DNA of 64,000 nt from Astrocystis sublimbata. Lineage: Eukaryota; Ascomycota; Sordariomycetes; Xylariales; Xylariaceae. The stretch lies in contig JAJNNY010000011.1 of assembly GCA_022453515.1 (NCBI GenBank), forward strand, positions 248,001-312,000. The letters are read 5' to 3'. The position numbers were made by a program, and so were the translations under genes. Shown here piece by piece: positions 12,506-24,275 of the stretch. Every line of letters starts with the position of its first letter. Position 1 is the stretch's first letter. The notes under the pieces were generated by a model. It saw only the letters and a program-made list of their open reading frames with translations, searched no databases and was not told the origin of the DNA.

Positions 12506-13165
12506 CTGTTGCTCATGTAGCAGCGTAACTATGTCATCAGGATAGCACACAGTACCCAGGACCTGGATCTAACAGTGTGATTACCATCCTCGAGAAAGTG
12601 AGTTAGCTGTGAGCTGTGGAATACTCGATCAGGCAATCGTTAGCGGGTGTTTGTACAGGATCCAGCAAGCCTACTGTACTGAAATATCAAATTGCTACGA
12701 ACCACGCCCAGACCAGATCACGATCCTTGGCAGAACCCCTACCCATTTATTCCTACTTGCACTGATCTGGCATTGAGCTGAACCCTTTTGGTACCCCGCT
12801 CCGGGCATGGAACAAGGTCCTGCGGCACTTGCAGTTAGCACCACGTCGATCAGGTCTACCAGGTTTGTGGTGCATGCTGCAGACGCTTTGACACACATCG
12901 GTTGAGTGTGCCTTAATCTCACGGGTCCTGTCACGGCTTGCGGGAGATGTGAAACAGCGCACTCTGATTCCGGGCACCTTGCCCGAGGCGCGGATCAGCG
13001 AAGTAGCTTGATTTTTAATGTCTTGATAGGGCCCGTTGCTACGATGCTTTCTACTTAGTTGCGCCGCGCACGTACGGCACCTACGGAACGGCATGCTACA
13101 TACGTAACTCCGGGGTTGAACGCAATCTCATACCCATGCCGCCTGATACTCAAGCTACTGTACTT

Positions 13166-13189
13166 ACTCACTCACTCACTCGCTCGCTC
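13166..13189 (+). repeat. ACTC/GCTC tetranucleotide repeat
   Basis: Tandem ACTC units passing into GCTC units, in non-coding sequence. Confidence 0.8.
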
Positions 13190-15534
13190 TCACGGGACCC
13201 GAGTCCGCACTTATGCAAGGCTTATCAGTATAGCCGCCCTGAAGCGCCCAAAAACATCACCAGTGTCAGTCGTGTGGGATTATTGTCTTGACTTTGCAAG
13301 GAGAGAGGGAGGGGCGCCGCGCCCAGCTAATTTCCTACGGGGATGGTGCTTGTTCACGAACGTGGGCCTATCTCATTGGGCACGTGTGATGCCGTGATGG
13401 AGTTCAAAGCATGGGGGGTCGCAAGACAATCACGTATATACTAGTACCCGGAATAACGCTAATTGAATGTGATCTTCAGCACATCCGATTTGCTCGACGC
13501 CAGGGCCTGCCATGCCAGGCGAGGCGGGAGAGGTGGTGTATAGGAAACCACCCCAGAGCTATATCCCGGCTCGTCCCGTGTCATATCGTGCCGATCTGGC
13601 GTGCCTGCTATGTAGATAACAGGCGTCGAGCACAGGCTGCTGGCTTGTAATGAGTATGTGACAGCCTTGAAATTTTTTATTTCCAAGTCGAGGGGGAGGG
13701 GGGCGGGCAACATGCGCACACACGCACACATACATGTACGTAACATTCCTTATATCAGGTAATGCGATGCTCGGAGTTAACATCCTGCCGAGGATGCGTA
13801 ACCTTCGCTTATGCTCCTCCCCCCATAGAATAGAACGAACAAATTACCTATTCGTGGACATTTCGCCAGGGCGAAAGGCCGAATCATGCGAGGTTGAGGG
13901 TCACTCGACCACACAAGTAAAGTACTGGCTGGGTTGAGGTTGAGTCACTTGCCCAGGCAAAAAGGAATATAATAGTACATCGAGAATATAGGAACAGGGT
14001 TGCATGTCGGGGTTGCACTACGGCATTTCAGCTACATGCCTGTCTACTTTACCTTACTTACTTAGTCTCAACTCCAGCTACGACTTACCCTTCATGTATG
14101 TACGAAAAGGTGATAATTAGGCGGTTCTAGAGACGCCGCAAGGCGTATGCCTACCTAACTAGGGTCCCAATACTGATGCTTTTTTCCCATTAATTAGTTT
14201 TTTTTTAATCGCAGGATCATCCCTGGGACAGGTAGTGGGAGAGAAAGATAAAAAAAAAAGAAAATAATATCACTTGACCAGCGTAGATTAACGCTTAGAT
14301 TGCCAATTGCGTCATCAGTCGTTCGAGACTCGCAGGATGTGCGCTGCGAGGAGGGAAGGTGACTCTAGTGATTGACACGATGAGGGTGGCTTGGGGGGTA
14401 AGACGGGCAAACATCGCATTCCACTTGAGCCACAAGGGAATTTGAAAATGAGACGATTAAATGTGGAACGGGTGTGAAGGGACAGTGAGAAAAAATGAGA
14501 GAGAAAAAATGATGGGGAAAGGTGGAGGAGGCGCAGTGCCATATTGATTGATGCCTCCACATTTGAGTCGGTTCGGTTCGTCCCATCGGATCGGAGGTCA
14601 TTCATTGTCCGGGTTCATGGGGTTTTGTCGGGATCACCGGAATTCAACTTTCATTTGCTTTTCTTCGCATTGCTATTCTTTTTGTTAATCTGCAACGATA
14701 TATGTATATGAAATGGAATGGAATTCAATTGAGAACAACAGAAAATGAGGTTCGTTGGATGCACTGCCTGGTGGTTTGGTTCAGGGGTATGCACTGAATG
14801 AGACACAAGTGCTGAGCAGTACAACTTGAGTCTAGGGTTGAAGAATATCGCATGAGCAGATAGTTACACGTTTTGGTTCTTGCTACATCAGGTATAAGGT
14901 ATCATGAGCATAGACGATTAATTTGCATGAGCACCACTTCCGGCCAACTCCGACCGGTCGCTAATCATAGACCACTTCCAACACATTCAGTGTGAATTAC
15001 GTCTCAAAACTTGAACTCCCAAGTAAGTTTGGATATATCAATCACGCCGGTGCGGCTGTTGTCATCATCAGGTCCCAGATGGCCGAGATGAAGCATGAAG
15101 TAATAGAGGCCCGATTTCGACAGTGCGTGTTCCCCCCCAATCTACCAGGCATAGAATCGGCGCGGGTTCTGAAGTCGACGGCGTTCCCCAATACCTGGAC
15201 CTCGCGTTGGAGCCATGGAACTACGCTTGTTGTAAATATAGGTGTTATGCTTGTAGAAAGCCCATGTTTGAAATAGTAGTATGAGGGATCAGTTTGGATA
15301 TGAATCTATCTGTGTCTAGCAAAGCACCGATCCAATATTTCAACCACGTCTGGTTATAGCATGGCAACCAAATAGTTTCCAAAACCTCAAGCCATAAGTA
15401 CAAAAGTTCGTCAAATCTCCCTTTGTATTGTAGCCCTGTTCAGGGACAATTTCGCTTGTATGGACTACAATGGGTTACTCTCAGTCAGCTATACGTGTAC
15501 TGAGATAACAAGTCGAAGCCATAGGGATGCTATC

Positions 15535-17331
15535 CTAAGCACCCTCCGTGGGGCGGAGGGGAAACTCGACAACAGCGTCATCATTGCCATTCCATTGAAA
15601 CCTGAACAGCCCTTGCAAATCAGGATCTCTGAGGGGAATGCAGCTGGCCTTATGTTTCTTTTCTTTCCAACCTTTCGTCTGGCATGTCTGATTGTGGGCG
15701 CAGTATTATCAGTATCAAAACCTTGAGCAGTTGGATTTGGCCCATACCTTGTTGCAATACCAGAAGAAACCACACTTAGCACACACTTGCAAAGATGCCG
15801 CCTTATTTTCGCACCCATGGCACGTTCTTAGACCATCAATCTCGACTGAGAATCGTTGGATCAGATCACTAATCGCCAGCAGCTTCTGCAAAGACAGCGG
15901 AAAGATCTAGTTAATATCAGTAGGCGTTAGCGGAGTCCACATTGCTTCTCTAGGAACACCGGCAAAGGGTACCTTCATCAGTCGGGGATTTTCCAGCCGA
16001 ATTCCTGGCTTGTCATACATGAATGCATGACGTCGTGCATCAAGAACCGCAATTGTGTACTCCTTGCCGATATCTGCAGGTGCCAGTTCACTGCCTCGGT
16101 CTTCTGTATAGAAGAAAAGTGGAAGCGTCTTTCCATTGACATCCTTGATATCCATCTGCACACGGAAGAGTGAAGCATACTCCACAATCTCTGCTAAGAA
16201 ACACCAGTGTCGTCGACGTGACTCAGGACCATCCCCGACGCTGTCTTCAAATAGACTCATAGTGGCAGCGTCATGATCCGTTGGAAGGTCATCAAATCCT
16301 GGGAAAGACGACAAGTTTCGGAGGTCTGCTGGTTGTCCCTCGCGCTGGGGTACAGATCGCTTCCAAAGCCAGTCCTCAAGAGCGTCCTGCTCGAGCCCAC
16401 TTGGCACTTCATCCATCGCCGTCGTCCATTTCGTTGACCATCCGTACATCTCGAAGGTCGAGGGGTCATGGGCAAGGCGGCTATGTTGGAGTACTTGTGT
16501 GCAGTCACTGCCACCGCTCGTCCTCCATCCAGATACCGCTCTCTCTGCAAAGATGCGTCCTCGTGCCAAATCGCCATGGGCAAGGACGATCTGAGCTGCG
16601 TCGAAGTAGGCTCGTGGCAGACCAGAGTCATTCGGCCCCTGCTCGTTATAGAGGCGGATCTGCTCGTCTACATACTGGAGTATCTTCAGCGGAGACGAGA
16701 GAAACACCCCAGAGGCTACCCCCTGACCAACTAGGTTATCCAGCTGGTAGATTCTGGCCAGTCTTCTATCACTTTCTTTACTTTGCTCGGGCGGCAAAGA
16801 GCAGAGTCGGCACGAGCAGACAAAGCCAAACTTGTCTTGAAGGCTCTTCATCCGGAGGTCACGACTCTTGTCAACGCCAAGGTAGTAGATGGTGATCTCT
16901 TCCCCTTTCTCGATATCTCTCAGGGCATGGACAGTGTGCTTTTTGATGTTGTCATTCCAGTTCTTCTGCGCATTCCTGTCACAGGCGTGATTGATGCGAC
17001 ATGCCTCGAGGAAAATTGCGCCATCGATTCCGCCGCTTTCAATCGGCAGGGCATTCGTTTTGACAATACCCCAATAAAGCTGCTCAACGCTGTTGTTGTG
17101 TGGATGTATGTTGCGCATGGAGAGAAAAGCTTGACGTAAGGAGGGTTCGAGGGCATCAACTTGTTTGGCAATGGCTGCTCGAAGACGTGGACTTTCAGAC
17201 TCGCCCTGCGGAATCGTGACGACAGGCTCCTCGCAGAGAATTCGCGTGCCTTGCAAGATCTTCTCAATCGCGACAAGGCCTTGGCCTTTGCCCGGCACCT
17301 CCTGAATAACATACGAGGGTTTGTCGTTCAT
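15535..17331 (-). CDS. SET-domain protein with C-terminal MYND zinc finger
   Basis: Three exons on the minus strand (17331-15973, 15885-15748, 15687-15535) give 549 residues. The introns are 87 and 60 bases, both GTA...CAG and both phase 0. Read without splicing, the frame stops at 15907 and loses the zinc finger. The ATG at 17331 is the first in frame and sits just before the SET domain (about residues 7-150), which shows GKGQGLVA, the cofactor-site variant NHACDRN at 114-120 and EEITIYY at 144-150. A post-SET cluster follows (C172, C174, C177). The MYND finger has all eight ligands: C475, C478, C488, C491, C497, C501, H511, C515. SET-MYND proteins are lysine methyltransferases or related regulators. 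Here the finger lies at the C-terminus instead of inside SET as in animal SMYD proteins. NHAC replaces the common NHSC, so activity is not certain. Confidence 0.9.
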
Positions 17332-19125
17332 CTTGTTTCCAATGCGGTTCTTGCTTGCCGCTCTCGACGATAGTAGGACGGAGGTAGATGGTGCTGGACT
17401 TTCATACCAAACGCGCAGTAAAGATCTCTGGTGCGGGGTCAGGTCCGTTTGTTGTTCGTTTGTTCGTTTGACCGGGAAGATGCATGGCAAATGTTTCGCG
17501 TGATTGGCCTGAGAACGTCATACAGAAACCCAATCGATGTGTCTAGTGACGATCACGTCTTTGACTCGTCATTTCTAAGATGATAGTAAACAGGCAGAGT
17601 GCAGTTCCTTTTACCAACCGTGTGTTATTTGATATCCAGATCGTTGGCTCATGATGGGGACATACTAATGGTCTCTTGATCTACCTCGTAGGGGTCTTCT
17701 TCATATGATATAGTATCAGTATTCTATATTATCCGGTTCACTTCAGACAGGGGGCACGGGGGGTTGTCACCTCTAAAGTATAGAAGAGAAAGCTTAAAGC
17801 ATCAGCCTGGGCAAATGTCAAGGCGATGGAGCGACCAATACTGCCGTCTGCCCCCTGCCAACACTCAATAAAGGTTCACATTCACCTATATTCGGGGAAT
17901 TTGGGGGAAGGAGCATAGCACCGCCAAATATTATTGGATTCTTCGTAAGATCCCTTCTTTGCTAAAGCGATGTGCAGGAAGTCAACTCAATTATCGTTCA
18001 TGTATCTTAGAAGCATGCATGAAGTTTGTCGAATTGAGGAATTGAAGACTCAAAATACACTGGCAGAGGACAGTGGGCACCTCTAGAACAATTCGGGTTA
18101 CACAAGGTCATGATTCGATATTCGCCAAAGACGAAGCTAATTTATTGTGCAACCAATATTGCGGGGTTTGGCGAAACCATGAGTCTTTCTGGGACGGCCA
18201 GAGGCGGCGTTCGCCAATCACCTTTAACGGACCCTCATGACGGAGCAAGCAGCCCTCACAGGCAGCAGAGGCCTGGCAATCTCATCGTTTGGCTCGGGTA
18301 TTTTGTGACTGGTCTAGCTCTGCAATATTGTTGTAGTTACTATAACATTTGGATCGGGTCAATGGGTTGTTGACGTGAGTATTCTTGCATATTAGAGTCT
18401 CGAGTTGAGCCAAAGACCGAGAATCCCTTAGCATGCGGATAGATAACAGAACAAGGTTACGGTGTGATGGCCCGTATACTATACGCGCCAACACTAACAG
18501 AGGTCTGTGCAAATCAAATCTGTGTATTTTGTTTTACTAGACACTGGGCACCTAGGTTTCAGTTGTCTCTAATGCACATTTGTAGTAGTTTTGTATTTGC
18601 CGCCCATTGCACTCACTTAGACCCCCTAGAAGTGTTGAATAAAAGAGAATACAAAAGAAGAACAAGATAACAAAGAAAAAGACAGTCATAGGCTCTAGAG
18701 GTTTATCTGATCACCTTAACATCACATTGTAGCTGTTTAGGGTAGCTGTTGAACATTTTAGAGATGACCTACCTGTGGTGCAAAACATGCTGGGTTTGGT
18801 AAGTACCTAGTTGGTGCTTTGAGTCAAAGCATGTTTTAGGTCGGATTCACCGACTTCTACTTAGTTATAGTATCAGGATTCTTCACAAATCGATCCAATC
18901 ATCAAAGCTAGAGCAGAATGCTAATTTTTCTTTTTCAAATTTACTACAAGTGAACTACAACGAAACTCGAACTCCTTTCTTCTCTCTTTCTTATCTTTTT
19001 CTCTCCCATCTCCTCGCTTTAGACTTTTGCAAATTCTCTTTCAACGAGTTTTTCCTCCTTTACACTTCATGACCTCCTTTCCTATCTTGAAGGAGAGTTC
19101 TCCGCCTTGTTTGGACTACTTTCGC
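17332..19125. other. Intergenic stretch between two minus-strand genes
   Basis: This is the upstream region of the SET-MYND gene and the downstream region of the Ser/His repeat gene. Frames of up to 87 codons (18110-18373) are open but show no domain. A pyrimidine-rich tract lies at about 18970-19020. Confidence 0.55.
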
Positions 19126-19776
19126 CTATCTTCTACCTCTAGTGCTACGATTGACCTGCGACGTAGAGTCTTCAGGACGTACAGTCGAGATGTCTTCAAT
19201 TGTGAAGGAGGGGCTTGAAGGGCGACGGCGTGACGAGGGGTAGGCTGAGGAGCCACCTGCTCGGCTCGAATGTCCCCGATGGCCTGCTTGGCTCGAGCTT
19301 ACATGGCTCGAGCTTGCATGGCTTCTAGAGTGACCAGTGTGGCTTGAGCGGCCTGTGTTACTCGAGCGGACTGTATGGCTTGAGTGGCCTGCTTCGTGTA
19401 AGCGGCCCCCCTGAACTATGCGGCGCTCTTGGACAAAGTGTTCCTCTCGGATCACGCGCTCTTGGCCTGGGCGGTTTGATTCCTGACGATCGCGCTGTCT
19501 GAAGAACCCCTCTTCATAGATTGGCGGCCCTCCTGCGACCCTAGTGATACGTACCGTTAACCACGTAGGCTCTACCCCTGGATGGTTAGCTGATGGTAGC
19601 CGGCGTATCAACATAGGCTGAGGCTCTGCTCCTGGGTGATCAATTTCGAACACGTAGTGGTAGGGCCCGGGCTCAGTCGTACGCACGCGCATTGGATATC
19701 CGTGCTCTCCTGGGAGCGGTGCATAGCTTACACCGTCATAGCTGATGCTGGAAGTCGAGGAGTTTCTAGATGACAT
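19126..19776 (-). CDS. Small Ser/His-rich repeat protein, hypothetical
   Basis: A single exon of 216 residues. The ATG at 19776 is preceded by CTCTCCACA, a typical fungal leader context. I recognise no family. Residues 1-125 are a folded-looking region with several Tyr, Pro and hydrophobic stretches (PYHYVFEIDHPG, WLTVRITRV). Residues 130-175 are a low-complexity tract made of hexapeptide units of the form GHSSHT, VRSSNT, GRSSHT and then pentapeptides ASSSH, VSSSQ. The tail is basic and Ser/Arg-rich. There is no signal peptide or membrane segment. A GT-rich microsatellite lies just upstream. The clean frame, start context and repeats kept in frame argue that it is a real, lineage-restricted gene. 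Function is unknown. Confidence 0.6.
   Translation of the reverse strand: MSSRNSSTSSISYDGVSYAPLPGEHGYPMRVRTTEPGPYHYVFEIDHPGAEPQPMLIRRLPSANHPGVEPTWLTVRITRVAGGPPIYEEGFFRQRDRQESNRPGQERVIREEHFVQERRIVQGGRLHEAGHSSHTVRSSNTGRSSHTGHSRSHASSSHVSSSQAGHRGHSSRAGGSSAYPSSRRRPSSPSFTIEDISTVRPEDSTSQVNRSTRGRR
19288..19389 (-). repeat. Nested coding minisatellites (18-base and 15-base units)
   Basis: On the coding strand, 18-base units at 19389-19336 encode GHSSHT, VRSSNT and GRSSHT. Closely following 15-base units at 19317-19288 encode ASSSH and VSSSQ. All are multiples of three, so the frame is kept. The two 15-base units differ at one base. Confidence 0.8.
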
Positions 19777-20820
19777 TGTGGAGAGATTGAGTTTGAAATG
19801 GGTTTGGGGTGTAGTTAAGGAATTTCAACTGATTGGCTTTCCTGGGATTGGATTTAGAAGTGTGTTTGTGTGTGTGTGTCTGTGTGTGTGATGAGGAAAA
19901 CATTGCTTCGTTGGTGACGGCCGTCCCAGCTACTTAAAGGCATCAACCTACCCGATGCTGTATTCCATCAAACGAATTGTTTATTCAACTGAAAGTGAGT
20001 TGTTTGAAGCAGTCAACATCTTCATTGTCTTTAAACTCATTGTTGTTAGCAGTGATTGGCTAGTCTAGTCATATAGCTGGGTATTAGAGTGCAAAAGCTA
20101 TTAAGGATACTCATTGAACTTTACAAAAATCTACTATCATACATGCTGGCGATTTAAAAAGGAAGGCAAAGCAAGACCAAGTAGTTCTTTCTTCTCTGAA
20201 ACTTCTTCGAGGCTTCGCTCGCGATCGTGAAAAGGATTTGACTTGTGCATTAAACCCTTCTGTTGCTTGTATACACAGTGCGGTGAAGCCCGGTAGCGAG
20301 AACAAAGGCATGCCAAGAGAAAAAAAGCACTTTAATTGATGGAAAGAGTAGTCTGAATCAAAATAACTTCAGGGTTGGCAGATGGCCGGAGGCCGACGGT
20401 CCCGTATTATGGGGTTGAGTCCCAAGTTGACTCGGTCATACATTTACAACTACCCTTAACTCCAATGTTGCAAAACTGACCAACTCCGACGTCCGACCAA
20501 TTTCCCTAAAAGGCAATCAATATGCAATCCGACGAGTGAGAAGCATGCAGATTCCACCTTTTGGTGTAAGTTGATTGGCTTAATCCCATTACCACTGAAC
20601 TCGGGCTTTAACTCCGGTAACCCCATATTACTCTTACCAACTGCCAAGTTGCCAACAGAAGATAATAAGCTCTACGATGTGAGTATAAGTAGAGCGCATG
20701 CGATGTAAAAGACATGATGGAAGAATGGTCAGCATTCACTCAGTCATCAATTGATCTCTTCGCAGTGTCAGAAATTTATCAGTTTCTTAGACTTCCTTTT
20801 TACCCAATCTAGTTGTACCT
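19777..20820. other. Divergent intergenic region
   Basis: It separates the minus-strand repeat gene from the plus-strand dehydrogenase and so should contain both promoters. A GT-rich microsatellite lies at 19861-19890. The minus-strand frame at 20111-20311 shows no domain. Confidence 0.6.
19861..19890 (+). repeat. GT microsatellite, imperfect
   Basis: Imperfect GT run within about 90 bases of the start codon of the Ser/His repeat gene. Confidence 0.8.
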
Positions 20821-21954
20821 ATGTCCATCATGTCGGTCACAACTCATTCCGAATTCAACGAGCATACCGAGGCACTCCAAGTCGCAGAAGCCTTCCAAGA
20901 AGGTGTTCGCGGCAAAACGATTCTTGTGACGGGCGGCAATGTCGAAGGCATCGGATTCGCTACTTGCCAGGCCTTCGTGAGTACTTCACTTGCTTACCCT
21001 CACCTCCCAAAAGGATCCTATCAATTGCTCACAGCCTCTATATCTTAGGCATCGCGCTCGCCTGCCCACCTCATCATCGCAGGCCGCACACCATCCAAAG
21101 TGGCAAGGTGCATCGAGACATTGAAATCTCAGTACCCCGGAGTTGACTACCGGCCTCTCATCGTTGACCTCTCCAGCCAAGATTCCGTACGAGCGGCTGC
21201 CGCCGAGCTCCTCTCGTGGGCCGACGTGCCCGCGCTGAACATCATCGTCAACAGCGCCGGCGTCATGGGGATCAACGAGCGCACGCTCAGCGTTGACGGG
21301 ATCGAGATGCACTTCGCGACAAACCACATCGGGCACTGGCTGCTGACCTGCAGCCTCATGCCCAAGCTCATCAAAGCCGCCGAAAGCAGTTCCAGGGGCG
21401 CGACGCGCATCGTCAACGTCTCGTCGGCGTCGCCGTTCTTCGGCGCCACCATGCGGTGGAGCGACATGAACTTCGACAAGCCGACCAAGGACCTGCCCGC
21501 GGCCGAGCAGCCGAACGAGAACTTCATCGAGCGCTGGGGATACAAGGACCTCGACAACACGTCCTACATACCCCTCGAAGGCTACAACGTCAGCAAGGTG
21601 GCCAACGTCTTGTTCGGCGTCGGCGCCAACAGACGCCTCTACGAGAAGTACGGCATTTTGACTTTGGCGCTGCACCCGGGCGTCATCCCGACGGAGCTGG
21701 GGCGCAACTTCCCGCCGGAGATTCTTGCGGCCGCGATGGCGATGGCCGACCAAGGCCTTTTCGTCCACAGGACGTTGGGAGCAGGGGCGGCGACCAGCTT
21801 GGTCGCGGCGCTGGACCCGAAGTTGGGGCCTGGCGTGTTCATGGATGCGTGCCAGGTTTCGAAACAACCCCTGTGCGAATCGATATCCAGCGACAGTGGT
21901 GAGAGGCTCTGGAAGTTATCGGAAGAACTGGTCAAGGAGAACTTCGAATTCTAA
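20821..21954 (+). CDS. Short-chain dehydrogenase/reductase
   Basis: Two exons (20821-20976, 21049-21954) joined by a 72-base GTGAGT...TAG intron give 353 residues. The intron falls inside the Rossmann fold, between the Gly-rich loop and the second strand, and splicing keeps the frame. The family motifs are all present: TGGNVEGIG at 37-45 (dinucleotide binding), NSAG at 120-123 in place of NNAG, N144, VNVSSAS with the catalytic Ser near 177-178, and Y231-x3-K235. The shape (long C-terminal half, substrate loop, no membrane segment) resembles the retinol-dehydrogenase/WWOX-like group of fungal SDRs that use NAD(P)H on alcohols or ketones. The substrate is unknown. An alternative start is the second ATG at 20830. 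Third codon positions in exon 2 are strongly GC-rich compared with the flanks. No partner biosynthetic genes lie next to it. Confidence 0.92.
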
Positions 21955-24260
21955 GATGATTGGGGCAATTGACAGGTGTTTGAACTGCCCTGTCGTTTGA
22001 AACAACCCCCCTCCCACCAACGCTGTATTCTTTTTAGCATTATATGTAGATGATCTGGTATCAATCAAGCCACGGGGTGTTTACTGCTTGCGACAATCAA
22101 TGTCAGCAATTGTGTCATATAGATAGAAGTTTTTTGCCATTTCCCACTCATTCCCAGTTACAAAAGCAACACACATGGTCGCAACATGTTGATGCATGAC
22201 TTCAGATTATTTGCAGATCAAGCTGTAATCGGGCCATGACTCCGAGGCGAACCCTTCCTGCGTCAGGGTTGCATTGATGATGCGCCTGGTTGGCAATTGG
22301 CTGGATTCACCAAGATCTCGATCCTAATATCGAGCATTACCTGTGCTTGGGGTAATTTGGAGAAAGCCTAGACCTCACCAATGCCTTTCATTGTTCGCCG
22401 ACGGTAGCGAGAGGCAACATGGAGCGCATGTATGTCAGTAGGGTTCGATAGCCACCAACGTGTATGCTCTTTTACCATTAGCTGTCATGCGCGTATGTTG
22501 AAGATTGTGTTTGGATTGGCCTACTATAGGCGGCAACAAGAAGACGCACTTTCATCATTGTCTGCCGCCTTCAGCCTTGGCCCATGTGTCAAGTGATGAC
22601 ATCGACATACGATGTTATAAAACGACGCCGTTGTCTGTTGGGACTACTTTGCATGGCAAGAGTCTAGGCTGCCCGGCCTTACTGCTTTCCTAGAGTAGGC
22701 AGGTAGTCCTACACATACAATGCCTAGATTCGCAGAAGCGTACTCCTTTTCGTCAATGACTCACCCTCTTCCCCAGTGCTTCGACGGTCGTCTAGCCAGC
22801 AATCTCGGCTCTGACAAGTAATACCAAGATTAGCGCTGGGATCGGACCTGGGGCCCCGCACTATTTGATTTAGATGGAAAACCACGAAATACGATTTAGA
22901 TCGAGAAAAATTCCCGCTCGGCACAGGCAGGTGGCATTCTAGGATGGCATCATGTCTTGCCCTCGTGAGCGAGTCGCCTTGCAGATAAAGCAGGACTACG
23001 CTGTCAATGATTGGTTGCTGCTTGTATGTATAGCGAACTTGAGGTATTCAACCCATCCAATGCCGTCACTCGGTGGCATGCCGGAGGAATCAGCAACAAC
23101 TTCATCGTGAAACCATGCAGCGGGATAAGCCGTCTCTGATGAACGTTATTGCCATGTGCCCTTAGCTCTTTTCAAAGCACACTGGACTTGCCCCGGACTC
23201 GAGAGTCGCGAGGGGTACGTGGGACCGGGCCATGTGGGTATTTGGAGAATTCTGCTGTGCGCACTTGATCATCGAGCCGTCTGTCGCTCAAGACTTGACT
23301 GGCAATCTCTAGCTGAGTTAAAAAAGAGTGAGCTTGTTAGTCTTGAAAATGGGCAGAATTCCTGATCTTGGCGGCGTGTTAGACCTCCCTATTGTAGTGT
23401 AGCTGGGTGATAGATGAGAGCAAAGGGCCGAGAGTAGTACTTGGTACCAAGATCGATGGCGGCTACAAGTGGTGTTATTGAGTACCGAGTACTTACCCCG
23501 GTCAATGCGCGTACGGCCTAGACGCCAGATTCAGGGTCCAAGTGCTTCATCACATGGGCAGCAGCGCTAACACAGAACCCCTTGACAAGAATATATGCGT
23601 GCGGCCTTACCCAAGGTTCGGCCAAGGCAACATGGAATTTCAGGGTCTTACAACATGGATCTCACGATTTGGGCACCGCAGCCCCTCATCAGCAACATAA
23701 TCGTCAACCACCTCCAGGATGAGTCGGCGTGAGAACCGGCTCCTATCCTGTCGGGCGGTGAGTCGGAGTCCTGCTCCGTGCATTCTCCCAACAGCAGATA
23801 CCTACTGAAGGGGTTCAGTGTGAGTGGAGTGGAATGGTCCCTGCAGATCTGATCAGCTGGGTCGTTGCAATTTTCGTTGTTGATGGAAGAGGGCCAGCCT
23901 ACAATGAAAACGGCTTCGAGCGTGCAGGCAGTCGAACAATGGTAGGGAAAGTGCGTGGCTAGTCTACGAGTACAGTGTGCCGGTCCGCTTTCGCTCGGAC
24001 ATTCCCTTGGAGCGAGGGCTGTTGTTGGCCCACGATGGGTTATAACCGATTAGCATGGAGACATTGAACTCACGATGGGCTCAAGTCCACAGCCCCGCTG
24101 CCAAGCTGGCGGAACAACGGGGAAGATGTTGTGTGTTTGTGGGGTATTCTAGGATACCGTAGTATATGCGCTGTCGAAACCTGCATGGCGAACATGGTCA
24201 GGTAGAATCAAAAGCCACGGCGGATTGGCCTTGTGCTGATTCGTCGCGAGTGTAGCATCC

Positions 24261-24275
24261 CTACTACTACTACTA
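24261..24275 (+). repeat. CTA trinucleotide repeat
   Basis: Five CTA units in non-coding sequence. Confidence 0.8.

Larger units (their letters stand above)
11988..15534. other. Intergenic stretch, no gene seen
   Basis: No frame here shows a recognisable domain. Open frames at 12695-13094, 13411-13937 and 14315-14605 overlap on opposite strands and look like chance. The stretch holds a GT run at 12490 and an ACTC run at 13166, plus A- and T-rich tracts around 14180-14270. Confidence 0.55.

Noticed and set aside
20986..21867. Minus-strand frame of 293 codons
   Set aside because: It is antisense to the SDR gene and is explained by the GC-rich third codon positions of that gene.
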